A DNA stretch of 61,401 nucleotides, taken from a virus. This document shows positions 41,348-51,326 of the stretch, in pieces. Under the pieces are notes generated by a model. That model did no database searches, was not told the DNA's origin, and worked only from the letters and a program-made list of their open reading frames with translations. The position numbers were made by a program, and so were the translations under genes. The stretch's first letter is position 1; every line of letters begins with the position of its first letter. Where the stretch lies: IMG/VR virus record IMGVR_UViG_3300030047_000019, positions 1 to 61,401 of that record; one strand, written 5' to 3'.

Positions 41348-44185
41348 CTAATAAAGCCACAGCTTCCCAAAAAATGCCCCCACATTCATTAAACTCCATG
41401 GAGTTCCAGGTATCGTCGGAATATCATAAGGCGTATAGGTTCCTATCTTCGCATAACCCGCCGAATCCTTTACCGATACATAAACATTCGTTGTCCCATC
41501 GAAGCAAGCGCCTCCTGCATTCTTGATCCCTGCCGGAGTAATGTTTGCACTGCTTATTCCCCCGTTGACAGTCGAAACTTCCATCCTCCAGATTCCTTCA
41601 TTATCATCTTCACACATCCATAGCGATTGATCTCCCGTTAACGGTTCGATTGCCCGCACCTGCTGCTGCTTGGTACCTGCTAATCCGCTGAAAATGTAAA
41701 AATTCCATGCAGCGCTTAAAGATGAATACTGCGACCGGTCGCTCCGCTCGGCTGCCCACATCCGTGTTGCCGTCTTTCGCAGTTGAATAAGTTCCCCCGG
41801 GTGAATATACGATACCCTGTTCCACGCATCATAAATACCCTCATGTCCCCTGAATATTTCTCCATCCCGGCTGCATGCATAGATGTAAGTATCGTAAAAA
41901 ATGAAGCTGCGCAAATGTCCTGTGCCCCCTCCGGGTGCCTGCATCGCCTGTGCCTGTCCCGAGGCGTAATTGTCAAACGCTGCAAGTATGGGCAATTTAT
42001 AAGCCTGGCATCCGTGTGCCCTGCCAATCATCAGCTGTTTGCCTTCATAAACAGTATCAACGATGCTTATCCCGGAAACGCTGTACGTATCGAAAATTTG
42101 TATCGTTTTATACCGGATATTATCCATGTCGCTCAAATCACAAACATGGACCTGTCCAGCTTTCCCACCAACAAACAGAAGTTTATGCTCCGCCGAATAA
42201 TCCACGCAGGTATAAGGAGCATAATCAGCGTCCGATATTTCACCAAACACAGGCATTGGGCGTGTCAATCCGGCTTCATCAACCAACATAGGCTGTCCGT
42301 TTAGTGTTACACCTATAAATTTCGGCACGAACACAACTCCTCCGGCATGTTCCCCGGTCCCGTCAACTGTTTCGCTGTTGTAAACAAACACATTATCTTC
42401 ATTCTTGAATACAGTTAGCCTGGCGTTAACATACTCCGAATGATTCGCCTGAATTTCCATCTCCTTAATAAAGAACGATCCGTCCCGGTCCAGGTATGGC
42501 TTGTAAATCTCATTCAGCACCTTGTAAAAAATGTTCCCCGGAAATCTGAAATCTGCCAGTACCGGCAGCGCATTGGCATAAAATGGCGCCGTCCGTCGGT
42601 ATCTTTTCTCCACCAGGCTTTTCCAGTCAATGGCCAGTCCGCTCGTAGCCGTCGATCCTCCCGTATTATTGCCGGTATAAAACAGCAGCCGTGGAGTGAA
42701 ATTCTCCGAAAATTGCGAAAACTGGCTGTTATTCCCTTTCTGGTACACGATCGGGTACCCATTCTTATGCATCCGCAGCGTCGAGAACTTCGTCTGAATA
42801 TCTTCCGAATCGTCTCCCGTTTTATTATACTTGTAATCCTGTATGTCTACCGTGATTGGCGCCCATATCAGCACATCCTTCTCATTAACCGTCTCCTGCC
42901 GGTACTCATAATACATTTTTTCGACCTCTACCAGCCTGATATCACCTATCGTGGGGCTTACTATCGCTGCCAGATCCGCGTAATAGGTTACCGGGTCCTT
43001 AATGTCATCTTCCCTCGAGCTGATATCCGTATAATTTTCATTAAACTCCTGATCATCCGCATCATGCTCAAACTTAAATCTAAGCAGCAGGTTCTGACGT
43101 TGCCCCGGAAGCCACCGGCTGACCCGGTATTTCGATAAATCAAACGGCTCCATATCGAACAGGCTCTCCCGGTCAATATTGTCCACATCATCAATGCCCG
43201 TGAAATGGAAAAACGTGTTGGTCAGGTTTTGAACCGACAACAACAACTCGTTCATCGCGAGTTTTGGCAAAAGCTTTTTAAGTTGAAAAGTATTAGTTGC
43301 CCAGGTTTGCGTATTGATCTTTTCAGTGCCAACCAATGAATACTCCAAATGATAGGTATTTATATAAGTTACTTCCACCTCCTCCACAGTATTAACAACC
43401 TTGCAAATCGACCGGTTATTATACAGGCACAAAGTTTTCAGCGTATCATCTGTCAAAAGGAAACTGTCCCGCACGAAAAACTTATTCTCACGCAGCAACA
43501 ATTCAATCAGCCTCGAAATAAACGGATATGGACTCACTACCACAACTTCATCATCTGCGCCACTTGTCTTTACTCCGCCGGTCGCCGGGTAGTTCACCAT
43601 GAACTCAAAATTGGTGGCGTGTTCAAATTTTCGGGTCAGTATCTCGCGCGTGGTATCTTCCGGAGTATCAGGTGAGCCATCGTCTTTAAATTTCGGCTTC
43701 TTCCACGGTTCGGTATCACCTTTATCCACCCAAAATCCCGGGTTCGCCAGCCTGATGGTGCAATACAAATCCGTATCCGGGTCGTAATCTGGTTTATTCT
43801 CAAAAGTCAGATCGCCTCCCAGTTCCGAATCACTAATCAGCTTCTCCCGCTGCGCATCGCTCAGGCTTCGCAACTCACTCTGAATATAACCCGAGTAACC
43901 ATCCTCACTCGCTTCAGTGATAACCAGGGTCCCGAAAATATACAGATACCCTCTCCAGCGCAGTTCAGCCCTGGGGAACTTCCGGTCGTTCGATCTGGCC
44001 TTCTTGGCAAACCGTCCCGGAAAACCCAGGTAATTCCGGTTCACATCATTATCCGGGATGGTCACATCCAGACACAATGGCGCCGGTATCTCATCAAAAC
44101 ACCAGCACGGATTCTTGTAAATCAATGGCACCCCAAAATCAGTACCCAATATCAGCTGCTTATTGTCAATTGTTAATGTAAACAT
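41348..44185 (-). CDS. large tail tip protein (Dit/Tal-like)
   Basis: 945 residues from ATG 44185 (MFTLTIDNKQLILGTDFG). The N-terminal ~200 residues resemble a distal tail protein. The C-terminal ~350 residues show beta-propeller-like repeats (FVGGKAGQVHVCDLSDM, IYACSRDGEIFRG). It follows the tape measure gene, so it probably forms the tail tip or baseplate hub. Confidence 0.65.
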   Translation of the reverse strand: MFTLTIDNKQLILGTDFGVPLIYKNPCWCFDEIPAPLCLDVTIPDNDVNRNYLGFPGRFAKKARSNDRKFPRAELRWRGYLYIFGTLVITEASEDGYSGYIQSELRSLSDAQREKLISDSELGGDLTFENKPDYDPDTDLYCTIRLANPGFWVDKGDTEPWKKPKFKDDGSPDTPEDTTREILTRKFEHATNFEFMVNYPATGGVKTSGADDEVVVVSPYPFISRLIELLLRENKFFVRDSFLLTDDTLKTLCLYNNRSICKVVNTVEEVEVTYINTYHLEYSLVGTEKINTQTWATNTFQLKKLLPKLAMNELLLSVQNLTNTFFHFTGIDDVDNIDRESLFDMEPFDLSKYRVSRWLPGQRQNLLLRFKFEHDADDQEFNENYTDISSREDDIKDPVTYYADLAAIVSPTIGDIRLVEVEKMYYEYRQETVNEKDVLIWAPITVDIQDYKYNKTGDDSEDIQTKFSTLRMHKNGYPIVYQKGNNSQFSQFSENFTPRLLFYTGNNTGGSTATSGLAIDWKSLVEKRYRRTAPFYANALPVLADFRFPGNIFYKVLNEIYKPYLDRDGSFFIKEMEIQANHSEYVNARLTVFKNEDNVFVYNSETVDGTGEHAGGVVFVPKFIGVTLNGQPMLVDEAGLTRPMPVFGEISDADYAPYTCVDYSAEHKLLFVGGKAGQVHVCDLSDMDNIRYKTIQIFDTYSVSGISIVDTVYEGKQLMIGRAHGCQAYKLPILAAFDNYASGQAQAMQAPGGGTGHLRSFIFYDTYIYACSRDGEIFRGHEGIYDAWNRVSYIHPGELIQLRKTATRMWAAERSDRSQYSSLSAAWNFYIFSGLAGTKQQQVRAIEPLTGDQSLWMCEDDNEGIWRMEVSTVNGGISSANITPAGIKNAGGACFDGTTNVYVSVKDSAGYAKIGTYTPYDIPTIPGTPWSLMNVGAFFGKLWLY

Positions 44186-44188
44186 ATC

Positions 44189-44372
44189 AAGCCTCCCCAA
44201 CCCCTCCTCAAGAGGGGCTTTTTGTGATCCGTTATAATAAAATTGTTCCTATTCATATCATTTTGTTATTAAAAGCGTTCTTTGTCCCCCTCTTGTGGAG
44301 GGGGTCGGGGGAGGCTTTAAGTGGGGCTTCCGTTCTTTAAGCCTCCCCCTGTGGGGAGGGTTTGGGTGGGGC
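44189..44372. repeat. dispersed G/C palindromic repeats
   Basis: Copies at ~44189-44220 (reverse), ~44285-44330 and ~44339-44372 fill the gap between the tail-tip and tape measure genes. Confidence 0.65.
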
Positions 44373-44377
44373 TGTCT

Positions 44378-47300
44378 TTATTTTTTAAATCCTCCCATCC
44401 CCGTCTGATTAATCAAATCACTCACCTCGTCCAGCTGCTTCTTAAACGGCACAATCGGAAACTGTACTCCATTCTTCATGAGCAATGCAGCTACATGCGA
44501 CATGGTATTTATCGCTGCCGTCAGCTCCGGATCCCTTATCATCCCATTATCCCCCATCGAAGGGTTCTTAAAGTCCCCTCCCTGTGGAGGGGATTTAGGG
44601 GAGGCTATATATTCATTTTCCCCGCTTGCCGCCACAGCTCCCTGTGTAGGTATATATCCTGTCCGTTGGAAACTCTCCAATCTTGCAATAATTGGCCCTG
44701 TAAGTGGATTATTTAACAATTTGGCATTGGCAACCCATTCCCCCTTATGTACCATCCCTGCCGGTTGATTTTTATCACCCGATCCGGTATATCCGCCTTC
44801 CGAAAACCCTGCAATCGTTTGAGCCACAACGCTGGCAATACTACCAACTCCAATAGCTGTATTGATGGCTACCCACGGCATACCCGCTGTAAGAGGAGAG
44901 GCAGCAATCGCTTTCATATTAGCAATGCTCATATCAAAAATTATCTGCCCGATTGCAGCAGCCTGTTGAAACAGAAATAAAGCCTTTCCCAGGGCTGTTT
45001 CTTTACCAACCAATTCACTCAAACCGCCAAACAGCGAATTTGCAGCCCCAAACACTGCATCACCAATCTCTTTCCGTTTATCCAGTTCATCCTGTTTTAT
45101 CTGTACAAGTTTATCCGATAAAGTTCGTTCAGCTGTAGCAATTTTGGCATGATCTCCTTTGGCATCAATTAATTCTTGTTTATAACTGGCCCTGGCCATG
45201 TCTCGCTCAGCCAGGAATTTATCGGCGTCAGTTTGTGACTTGGCCTGTTCTATAATGGCTGCATCCATTATTTTCTTCTGAGCCGTTGCCTGATCCAGAT
45301 CCGCCATCTTCTTCAGATGTGCCTTCTGTTTCTCCTCGATGATCAGGTTAATCGAATCATTCAACGCTGCTTCCTCTGCTGACAAATCCTTTTTATCATT
45401 CAACTGCTTCTTTAGTCCGGCCAGTTCGTCTGCCCAACGGTTTTCTTCCAGTGCTTTCTCCTTCGCGATACCATCCTCCAGATTCTCAATACCGGCATCA
45501 GCCAACTCCTTTTGTGCTTTTAGAAGTAATTCATGGACGGTTTTTTCGGCTTCCACTTGCTTCGTCAGCGATTCGTTCTTTGCAGCTTCGTATTCCTTGC
45601 TCCCTTTCTTATAAATCGTCATCTTTTTAGCAAGGAATTTCAGATCCTCACTCAATAAATCCGCCTTATACTGATCATCCGATGATTTTCCCTCCAGGTG
45701 TTCCCGGTTAATTCGGGCCATCTCGTCATTATGTGCCGCTTCAGCCTGTGTAATGCGCTTCTTAATGGCCGCTTCATCTGCTTTTTCTCCGGTTTCACCC
45801 TCCTTGGTCGTTCCCAGCTCATTTAATTTGTTTATTTTATTCTGAATGGCTTCCGCTTCCTGATTTCTGGCCGCTACTTCCTTTGGGGTAGCAGCTATGC
45901 GTTCTTTTACTACTTTTAATTCAGCTTCGTATCCCGCAATTAAGTCTGGCTCGTGTTTATTATCAACTGGAGGTTTTGGAGGCCCTCCGGGAATTATATA
46001 TTTAATTGGGTTATTTTTTACGAAATCGCCAACAGACTTAAGTGCAGTCATAAATTTATACATCGCCCCGGTTTCTTTTTCTGAATAATCGGTTGATGCC
46101 TCTGATTGATTTGTTACGAGAGCATATACCTTTTTCCGCTGAGCATAAAGCTCATCCTCTTGTATTTTAGTATTGTCTGAAATAATTTTTTGGCGTTCAG
46201 CGGTTGTTTTTTCACCCAGAATAAATGCATGCCAAAACGCCTGCCAAGTAGTTATATCGGCACCATTAGTTTGTAATTCTATTAATTGTTTATCTATTTC
46301 TTTAATTTTTTCTATGGCTGATTGAGTTTGTGCCATTTTGAAAAGCGAATCAGTGTAATCCTTTATGGAATCTGTAGCTTTTTGAGTATGAATCGATTCG
46401 AGCGTAAGATTTCCTAAATATGTTGGCGACAATTCATTTAACTGTTTAATAGCCTTAAGTCGTTCTTCCTTTGATAGCCTGTCGTTTTTTGCAGTATTAA
46501 GAAGCATTTCGAGCTTCAACTTTTCGTCCACAATATTTTTTTGCGCCTCTAAATTAACATCGTTCATTACTTTTTGCGCTTTTTGCGCCGCGGTCAATTG
46601 ACCTGACATCATATAAAGAGCTGCTCCTAAGCCTGCAATAGCAGCGGTGATCAATGCTACTGCACCCAGTCCCGAAAAAGCCCAGAACAATTGCATAGCC
46701 CGGGTGGCACGGGCCAGATTACCCGTCAACAAGGCAACTGCAGCTTGGTACAGCAACATGGCGCTGCTGGCAGCTCTGTTCCATACAATTGATAGTTTGG
46801 TAATGGCTAGTCCGATTCCTCTTTCCCTGTTTAAACCGTTTTCGAGTATATAAACCACCTTAGCAGCCACTGAATAAGCAACAAGAGAAATAATCAATGT
46901 AGTGAGCATTGCTTTATTCCGTGCCACAAAGTCAATCGTAACGCTCATCGCTTTGATAAAGTACGACAATCCGCTGGTACTTACAGTAAGTGCCGGAGTT
47001 AGTTTCTCGCCTAATTCAATGCTCATAAGGTTCAGCCTGTTCGATGCCTGTGCCAGTTTGGCGGCATGGGTATCGGTATTTATGGCGGCCTGTTCAAAGG
47101 CCACATTAGTGCCGGTTACTGCCTTCGTAAAATGATCGAACCGTTCAATACTGGTTGATAGTATTGTTCCAACAGTGATATTCCTTTTTCCAAAAACATC
47201 AATTAATACAGTATCCTTTTCAAGGGCTGTACTCTTAGCATCAATTTTGGCTTTTAACTCAACCAGCGCATCACGCATGTTGAAAATACCGCTGGTATAA

Positions 47301-48193
47301 CCCAATCCGGCAGCTTTTAAACTGATCAGCGTAGTTTTCAATTGGGTACCGGCCTCTTCACCTTTCAATTGTCGTTCGGCCAATGTCTCCAGGGTACCGA
47401 CAGTATCCTCTAGTGTCATGTTCGAATTAGCGGCCACCGTACCAACCGTTGACAACGATTTGGTAAGGTCGTCCACTTCCGAGCTACCTGCGAGCGATCC
47501 TGCACCCATGGTATTAATGATTCGGGTGGCCTCTGAAGCTCCTAATCCGAATTGGTTCATTGCAGCTGCAACGGCCTCGATGGCCGGTAAAGTTTCCAGT
47601 TTCGAACCTTCAGCCAGTATCAGTGCAGCCTTGGTCACTTCCACCAGGTCTTCCTTATTCTTCAGCAGGTCAGGCCGTGCCGATCCCATTTTTTCAAACG
47701 CATCCACAATGTCGGTGGCGCTCTTGGTAATCCGGATCCCGCCTTCAAGCGTAGTAGTCGAAAGTTCTTTAGCCTTTGCACCCAGCCACGTCAGATCATC
47801 TCCGGCCAATCCTGTTATGGCCGATAGATTGGCCATGCGTGCCTCAAAATCTTCAAACGATTTAATAACCGTGCGTACCGAGAAAACCAATCCGGCAAGC
47901 GAAGCCATTCCAGCCATGATCATCGAAGTATACCGGTTAAACGAATCGCCCATCTTGGCAAACGACCACGATTTATCCACACTGGCTATATCAGCCCGGT
48001 GCTGATCCAGTATCCCCTTAAGTTGCTTGATTTTTTGTGCCGCCAGTACATATTCCTGCGAACCGATTGTCATGCGAGCCTGTGCGTTCACTATCTTATT
48101 CATCTCGGCCCGTATGCTCGCTGCATTATTAACTACCTGCTTACCGTCAATATTGACGTAAAGATTTATCTGCCGGTTGTACGATTGTGCCAT
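44378..48193 (-). CDS. tail tape measure protein
   Basis: 1271 residues. An N-terminal viral-type tape measure domain (RMANLSAITGLAGDDL, then ELSTTTLEGGIRITKSA) is followed by hydrophobic segments (TLIISLVAYSVAAK, LGAVALITAAIAGLG) and a long Glu/Lys helical shaft. It fixes tail length (~190 nm if one residue gives ~0.15 nm). Near the C-terminus SPKSPPQGGDFKN is encoded by a dispersed repeat (44567-44607). Confidence 0.9.
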   Translation of the reverse strand: MAQSYNRQINLYVNIDGKQVVNNAASIRAEMNKIVNAQARMTIGSQEYVLAAQKIKQLKGILDQHRADIASVDKSWSFAKMGDSFNRYTSMIMAGMASLAGLVFSVRTVIKSFEDFEARMANLSAITGLAGDDLTWLGAKAKELSTTTLEGGIRITKSATDIVDAFEKMGSARPDLLKNKEDLVEVTKAALILAEGSKLETLPAIEAVAAAMNQFGLGASEATRIINTMGAGSLAGSSEVDDLTKSLSTVGTVAANSNMTLEDTVGTLETLAERQLKGEEAGTQLKTTLISLKAAGLGYTSGIFNMRDALVELKAKIDAKSTALEKDTVLIDVFGKRNITVGTILSTSIERFDHFTKAVTGTNVAFEQAAINTDTHAAKLAQASNRLNLMSIELGEKLTPALTVSTSGLSYFIKAMSVTIDFVARNKAMLTTLIISLVAYSVAAKVVYILENGLNRERGIGLAITKLSIVWNRAASSAMLLYQAAVALLTGNLARATRAMQLFWAFSGLGAVALITAAIAGLGAALYMMSGQLTAAQKAQKVMNDVNLEAQKNIVDEKLKLEMLLNTAKNDRLSKEERLKAIKQLNELSPTYLGNLTLESIHTQKATDSIKDYTDSLFKMAQTQSAIEKIKEIDKQLIELQTNGADITTWQAFWHAFILGEKTTAERQKIISDNTKIQEDELYAQRKKVYALVTNQSEASTDYSEKETGAMYKFMTALKSVGDFVKNNPIKYIIPGGPPKPPVDNKHEPDLIAGYEAELKVVKERIAATPKEVAARNQEAEAIQNKINKLNELGTTKEGETGEKADEAAIKKRITQAEAAHNDEMARINREHLEGKSSDDQYKADLLSEDLKFLAKKMTIYKKGSKEYEAAKNESLTKQVEAEKTVHELLLKAQKELADAGIENLEDGIAKEKALEENRWADELAGLKKQLNDKKDLSAEEAALNDSINLIIEEKQKAHLKKMADLDQATAQKKIMDAAIIEQAKSQTDADKFLAERDMARASYKQELIDAKGDHAKIATAERTLSDKLVQIKQDELDKRKEIGDAVFGAANSLFGGLSELVGKETALGKALFLFQQAAAIGQIIFDMSIANMKAIAASPLTAGMPWVAINTAIGVGSIASVVAQTIAGFSEGGYTGSGDKNQPAGMVHKGEWVANAKLLNNPLTGPIIARLESFQRTGYIPTQGAVAASGENEYIASPKSPPQGGDFKNPSMGDNGMIRDPELTAAINTMSHVAALLMKNGVQFPIVPFKKQLDEVSDLINQTGMGGFKK

Positions 48194-48215
48194 CTCGAAG
48201 AGTATTACTATTATT

Positions 48216-48243
48216 CGTCATTGCGAACATAGTGAAGCAATCC
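48216..48243. repeat. CATTGCGAGC-type dispersed repeat
   Basis: Reads CGTCATTGCGAACATAGTG then AAGCAATC, in the 3' to 5' gap between the tape measure start and the next upstream genes. Confidence 0.6.
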
Positions 48244-48258
48244 CCCTCCCGAAAGGAC

Positions 48259-48289
48259 AACAAAAAAGCCACTGGGAACAGCGGCTTTC
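48259..48289 (-). terminator. terminator upstream of the tape measure gene
   Basis: Imperfect stem AGCCACTG/CAGCGGCT with a 4-nt loop, followed on the minus strand by a T run. It lies downstream of the 48313 gene. Confidence 0.6.
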
Positions 48290-48312
48290 ATATTCTATTA
48301 AGTGCATTCTTA

Positions 48313-48678
48313 TCACCCCTCCTTTGGAGGGGCAGGGGGGAGGCTGTCTAACCTTTCTTTCAACATCCACACATATTCCCCGCCCGTATAATGCAGTTTA
48401 AACCCACATTCTTTCAATGCCATCACCACCTTATTCTTCGAAACCTCCGAGCTCGATTCCATCTCGTCCACCAGATCCATCGTAGTTTTCTGCTCCGTAC
48501 TTTCAGGAAGACTATCAACTGGGGCATACCGGTCAAAAATCAGTGCGACCAGTTCTTCTTCCATGCTCGGAGTTTTTTCTTCGTCATCCCCGTCATTGCG
48601 AGCTTGCGAAGCAATCCCGTCCACTTCATCATCGATGTAAGCGTGCCGAAATCCTGTAATGTTGACTTTTTTACTCAT
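48313..48678 (-). CDS. hypothetical tail-region protein with in-frame repeats
   Basis: 121 residues. The segment GIASQARNDGDDEE is encoded by the CATTGCGAGC-type repeat (48590-48619), and the C-terminal SLPPAPPKEG reads into a G/C palindromic repeat. The middle helical part (KTTMDLVDEMESSSEVSKNKV) looks protein-like. It may be a tail assembly chaperone position. Confidence 0.5.
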   Translation of the reverse strand: MSKKVNITGFRHAYIDDEVDGIASQARNDGDDEEKTPSMEEELVALIFDRYAPVDSLPESTEQKTTMDLVDEMESSSEVSKNKVVMALKECGFKLHYTGGEYVWMLKERLDSLPPAPPKEG

Positions 48679-48938
48679 GGCTTTTGTAATGCTTTTAGTT
48701 CGTCGCGTAATTGTCCGAGCAAGCTCATTAGGATTACCGCTTCTTCCTGCCCTTTAGTATAATCATCCATTTTTTTAGCAAGAAAGCATACTGTATTCGA
48801 TATTTCTTCTAAAAGATACTTTAACCAGTAATTATCAGTTTCCTGAAATTGTTTCAGTATTTCAATCGCTTTTTCAGTCAACACTACCCCGTTCACAATC
48901 GTGCAATTTTCGGTTTTGTTTTCTTCCGCTTTTTTCAT
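48675..48938 (-). CDS. small helical protein upstream of tape measure
   Basis: 87 residues, helical (EKAIEILKQFQETDNYWLKYLLEE). It overlaps the 48313 gene by four bases. Two genes in this position are often tail assembly chaperones; this is inference. Confidence 0.5.
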   Translation of the reverse strand: MKKAEENKTENCTIVNGVVLTEKAIEILKQFQETDNYWLKYLLEEISNTVCFLAKKMDDYTKGQEEAVILMSLLGQLRDELKALQKP

Positions 48939-49020
48939 TTTCTTTGTTGTGTTAATGTCACATTAATAAATATCCCCAGGCAGGCTGCTTCAATCACCTG
49001 AGTCCCGGGGGATTGTTTTT

Positions 49021-49791
49021 CTATCCATTTGTAATTTCAATAAGCTTTTGGTTTACTTCTTCAAGTTGTTGCTCAAACTTTTTAATTCGCAGTTTTGCCA
49101 TCTCTTTTTTATAACCTTCTGGCATCGGATTTTCAATTTCCTTTTTGTATTTACTATTATACAGCATTCTGTTTTTGTTTTTAATCAGGTTTGTCTGTAT
49201 ATTTTTCTTCATGTTTCTCAATTGCTCAATGTCATTTGGCAATTCTACTCCAATTGCTTTCAGTTGCACTGGTGCTTCAGGCAATTGTTTTTCCTGAAAA
49301 AGATTTGCTTTAATCTCTATCCAGTCACTTGGCGAAGACGAAAGACATAAATCACGATGTTGTTTCTGTTCTGCTATGTATTCCATCAACTGCCTATTTA
49401 TTCTGACTGCCTTATTAATGTTCAACGCAAAGGTTCTGATATCTTCAAGCTGGGCCGTTTTCTGTTCGTTACCGTTATAGAGGTAATCGAATACTGCTAC
49501 CTGGTATTGAACAAATAATATTTGTAACTGGGGGTGCACAATCTCCGCATTTATAAGCTGAATCCACCGAATAAAACCCCTCTTACGGAGGCATAACCTT
49601 GATCTTTTGTCGCCAAAATACAACTCGTGGTACTTTTTTGTACCCTCAGTTTGCAAAATTGGATCATCATTAATGGTTCTTTTTTGATTTTTGAAGTTAA
49701 TTCCGAAGAATTTGCAAACAGGTTCAACGAAAATATTTCCTTCATCATCAATAAAGACCGCTTTCAGCGCTAATTCTAAATTCTGTTCCAT
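49021..49791 (-). CDS. P22_AR_N-type antirepressor-like protein
   Basis: 256 residues. The N-terminal ~110 residues resemble phage antirepressor N-terminal domains (FIDDEGNIFVEPVCKFFGI, YHELYFGDKRSRLCLRKRG, YQVAVFDYLYNG). The C-terminal ~65 residues are shared with the 3763-4557 gene. It could inactivate a repressor. It lies within the structural region, next to a divergent RHH gene. Confidence 0.7.
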   Translation of the reverse strand: MEQNLELALKAVFIDDEGNIFVEPVCKFFGINFKNQKRTINDDPILQTEGTKKYHELYFGDKRSRLCLRKRGFIRWIQLINAEIVHPQLQILFVQYQVAVFDYLYNGNEQKTAQLEDIRTFALNINKAVRINRQLMEYIAEQKQHRDLCLSSSPSDWIEIKANLFQEKQLPEAPVQLKAIGVELPNDIEQLRNMKKNIQTNLIKNKNRMLYNSKYKKEIENPMPEGYKKEMAKLRIKKFEQQLEEVNQKLIEITNG

Positions 49792-49834
49792 TTTTAACTG
49801 TATTAATGATTTGATGTGACAAATATATGTATTC

Positions 49835-49931
49835 TATTGTAATACTCAAACATTATATAAGAATATTTTAATAATATTTTAGAATATTTTTTTAATCATT
49901 CAAAATTATTACATTTGCATTACTATGTAAT
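49835..49931. promoter_or_regulatory. divergent promoter/operator region
   Basis: A Bacteroidota-type -7 box TACATTTG lies at 49910-49917 ahead of the RHH gene. A palindrome ATTAC-TAT-GTAAT lies at 49919-49931, and a similar CTATTGTAATAC occurs at about 49835-49847 nearer the antirepressor gene. The RHH protein could bind both. Confidence 0.55.
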
Positions 49932-49948
49932 ACCTTAAAATACTATTT

Positions 49949-50107
49949 ATGGTAAAAGAAGCTACAAGCTTAAAGATTGATAAGGCAGTTTTGGAAAGAG
50001 TTAGAAGTCAGGCTAAAAAGGAAAATAGGCCAATAAGTAATTTCATTGAAACTGTTTTAATCAAGTACTTAGATGAGCAAGAAGAAAAAGAAAAACCCGC
50101 TGAATGA
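49949..50107 (+). CDS. ribbon-helix-helix regulator
   Basis: 52 residues starting MVKEATSLKIDKAVLERVRS. Strand region SLKI, then two helices (AVLERVRSQAKKE, PISNFIETVLIKYLDEQ), is the RHH (MetJ/Arc) pattern. The stop codon lies within the terminator hairpin. Confidence 0.75.
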   Translation: MVKEATSLKIDKAVLERVRSQAKKENRPISNFIETVLIKYLDEQEEKEKPAE

Positions 50108-50118
50108 GCGGGTTTTTT
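50095..50118 (+). terminator. terminator of the RHH gene
   Basis: Stem CCCGCT/AGCGGG with a 5-nt loop and TTTTTT tail, overlapping the last codons. Confidence 0.8.
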
Positions 50119-50141
50119 GTTAGCGTATTCTGATTAAATTT

Positions 50142-50534
50142 CTATTTTGTTACAGCCTTTGTTGCTGAAGGCGTTGGTTTTTTATCATCCCTTTTTTCGA
50201 ATATATAGGTAAGCTGATCATTTGCTGTTATATTTAATGATATTGGATCTACATATTTCCAACCTGTTTTATCCATAAAATTAAATATCTCAGTAAGACT
50301 TAAAAAAGCAACATCCTTACCTGTAGTTTTATCCAGAAAGACCAATTTGTCACGGTCGGCATAGATTGTTGCATGCCATTCTGTTGTGAGGTGATAAACT
50401 CCAATAATACAATACTTCGAAACCAATTCTTTTAAATCACCGGTTTCTGATCCTTCCTTATATGACTTTGTCGGTTGGGCATAACAGGAAATCGACACTA
50501 CTAAAATAATTAATGCAAGCAATAGTTTTTTCAT
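50142..50534 (-). CDS. secreted hypothetical protein
   Basis: 130 residues with a signal peptide (MKKLLLALIILVVSISCYAQ; a Cys at 17 suggests a possible lipoprotein site). The mature part is beta-rich (LVFLDKTTGKDVAFL). A lysogenic conversion (moron) role is plausible. Confidence 0.6.
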   Translation of the reverse strand: MKKLLLALIILVVSISCYAQPTKSYKEGSETGDLKELVSKYCIIGVYHLTTEWHATIYADRDKLVFLDKTTGKDVAFLSLTEIFNFMDKTGWKYVDPISLNITANDQLTYIFEKRDDKKPTPSATKAVTK

Positions 50535-50605
50535 TTGGTTTTGATTTTTGGTTTACCCCACTAAGTTAAACCAATTTAACCAAATAAAAAAATCTTTGTT
50601 TTTTA

Positions 50606-50640
50606 ACCCTTCCCTTGTGGGGGAGGTTTGGAGGGGGCTT
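50606..50640 (-). repeat. dispersed G/C palindromic repeat
   Basis: CCCTTGTGGGGGAGG hairpin immediately after the stop of the 50640 gene on the minus strand. Confidence 0.65.
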
Positions 50641-51212
50641 CAAAGTATCTTCATCGCCACCGAATTAACCACCGCATCCGCGTTAATCCGTGCAATTTTC
50701 TCAACCAACTCAGGCAAATACTGGTCCAGCACCGGGTTAAACCATTCAACGGCCACCCTCGGGTGCACCTGCGGACCTTTAGCCGTCCGGTTCACAAATC
50801 CGGTACCCGTCGCATGATAACCCCTTCCCACACCTTTATGAACAAACACCCCATGCCGCTCAAACTTAAAGGCTATTTTAGTGATCGTTTCATAATCTTT
50901 CTTGGTATAACTACCTATACTATCGGCCAGTTTCTTTTCTGTTTGTTTCCCATGGTCCCGGATCACAAACGACTCTGTCTTCCCATCCGAGAACCAACGA
51001 GCTGAGCTTATCAAGGCTCTTCTCACCTTGGGAACCCACATCTCAATCAGTTCATTCTGCCTCACTCCCGCAAGCATATCCTGAAGCGTTTCCTGCTCGC
51101 TGCGATTCACCAGGATAACCGGCTTCGAATTCCCATATCCTCTGCCTCCGCCAACCCTGTTGCCCGTCAGCTGATTAATCCCTGAGTTCGATGAATTCGG
51201 ATCGTATCCCAT
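50640..51212 (-). CDS. head-tail connector / HK97 gp10-like protein
   Basis: 190 residues. The mid-region has a helical part (LIEMWVPKVRRALIS) and a conserved FERHGVFVHKGVGRGY segment. Its place in the portal-to-tape-measure block suggests neck or tail completion. HK97-gp10 identity is tentative. Confidence 0.55.
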   Translation of the reverse strand: MGYDPNSSNSGINQLTGNRVGGGRGYGNSKPVILVNRSEQETLQDMLAGVRQNELIEMWVPKVRRALISSARWFSDGKTESFVIRDHGKQTEKKLADSIGSYTKKDYETITKIAFKFERHGVFVHKGVGRGYHATGTGFVNRTAKGPQVHPRVAVEWFNPVLDQYLPELVEKIARINADAVVNSVAMKIL

Positions 51213-51240
51213 TTCAGTTTATTGATTATTGTTTATTCCC

Positions 51241-51267
51241 CGTCATTGCGAGCGTAGCGAAGCAATC
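51241..51267. repeat. CATTGCGAGC-type dispersed repeat
   Basis: CGTCATTGCGAGCGTAGCGA and the AAGCAATC end, with a G/C palindromic repeat at 51286-51320 just after. Confidence 0.65.
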
Positions 51268-51326
51268 TGTTATTAGAAGCTTTTTAAGCCCTCCCTTGTG
51301 GGGAGGGTTTGGGTGGGGCTTCCTTT

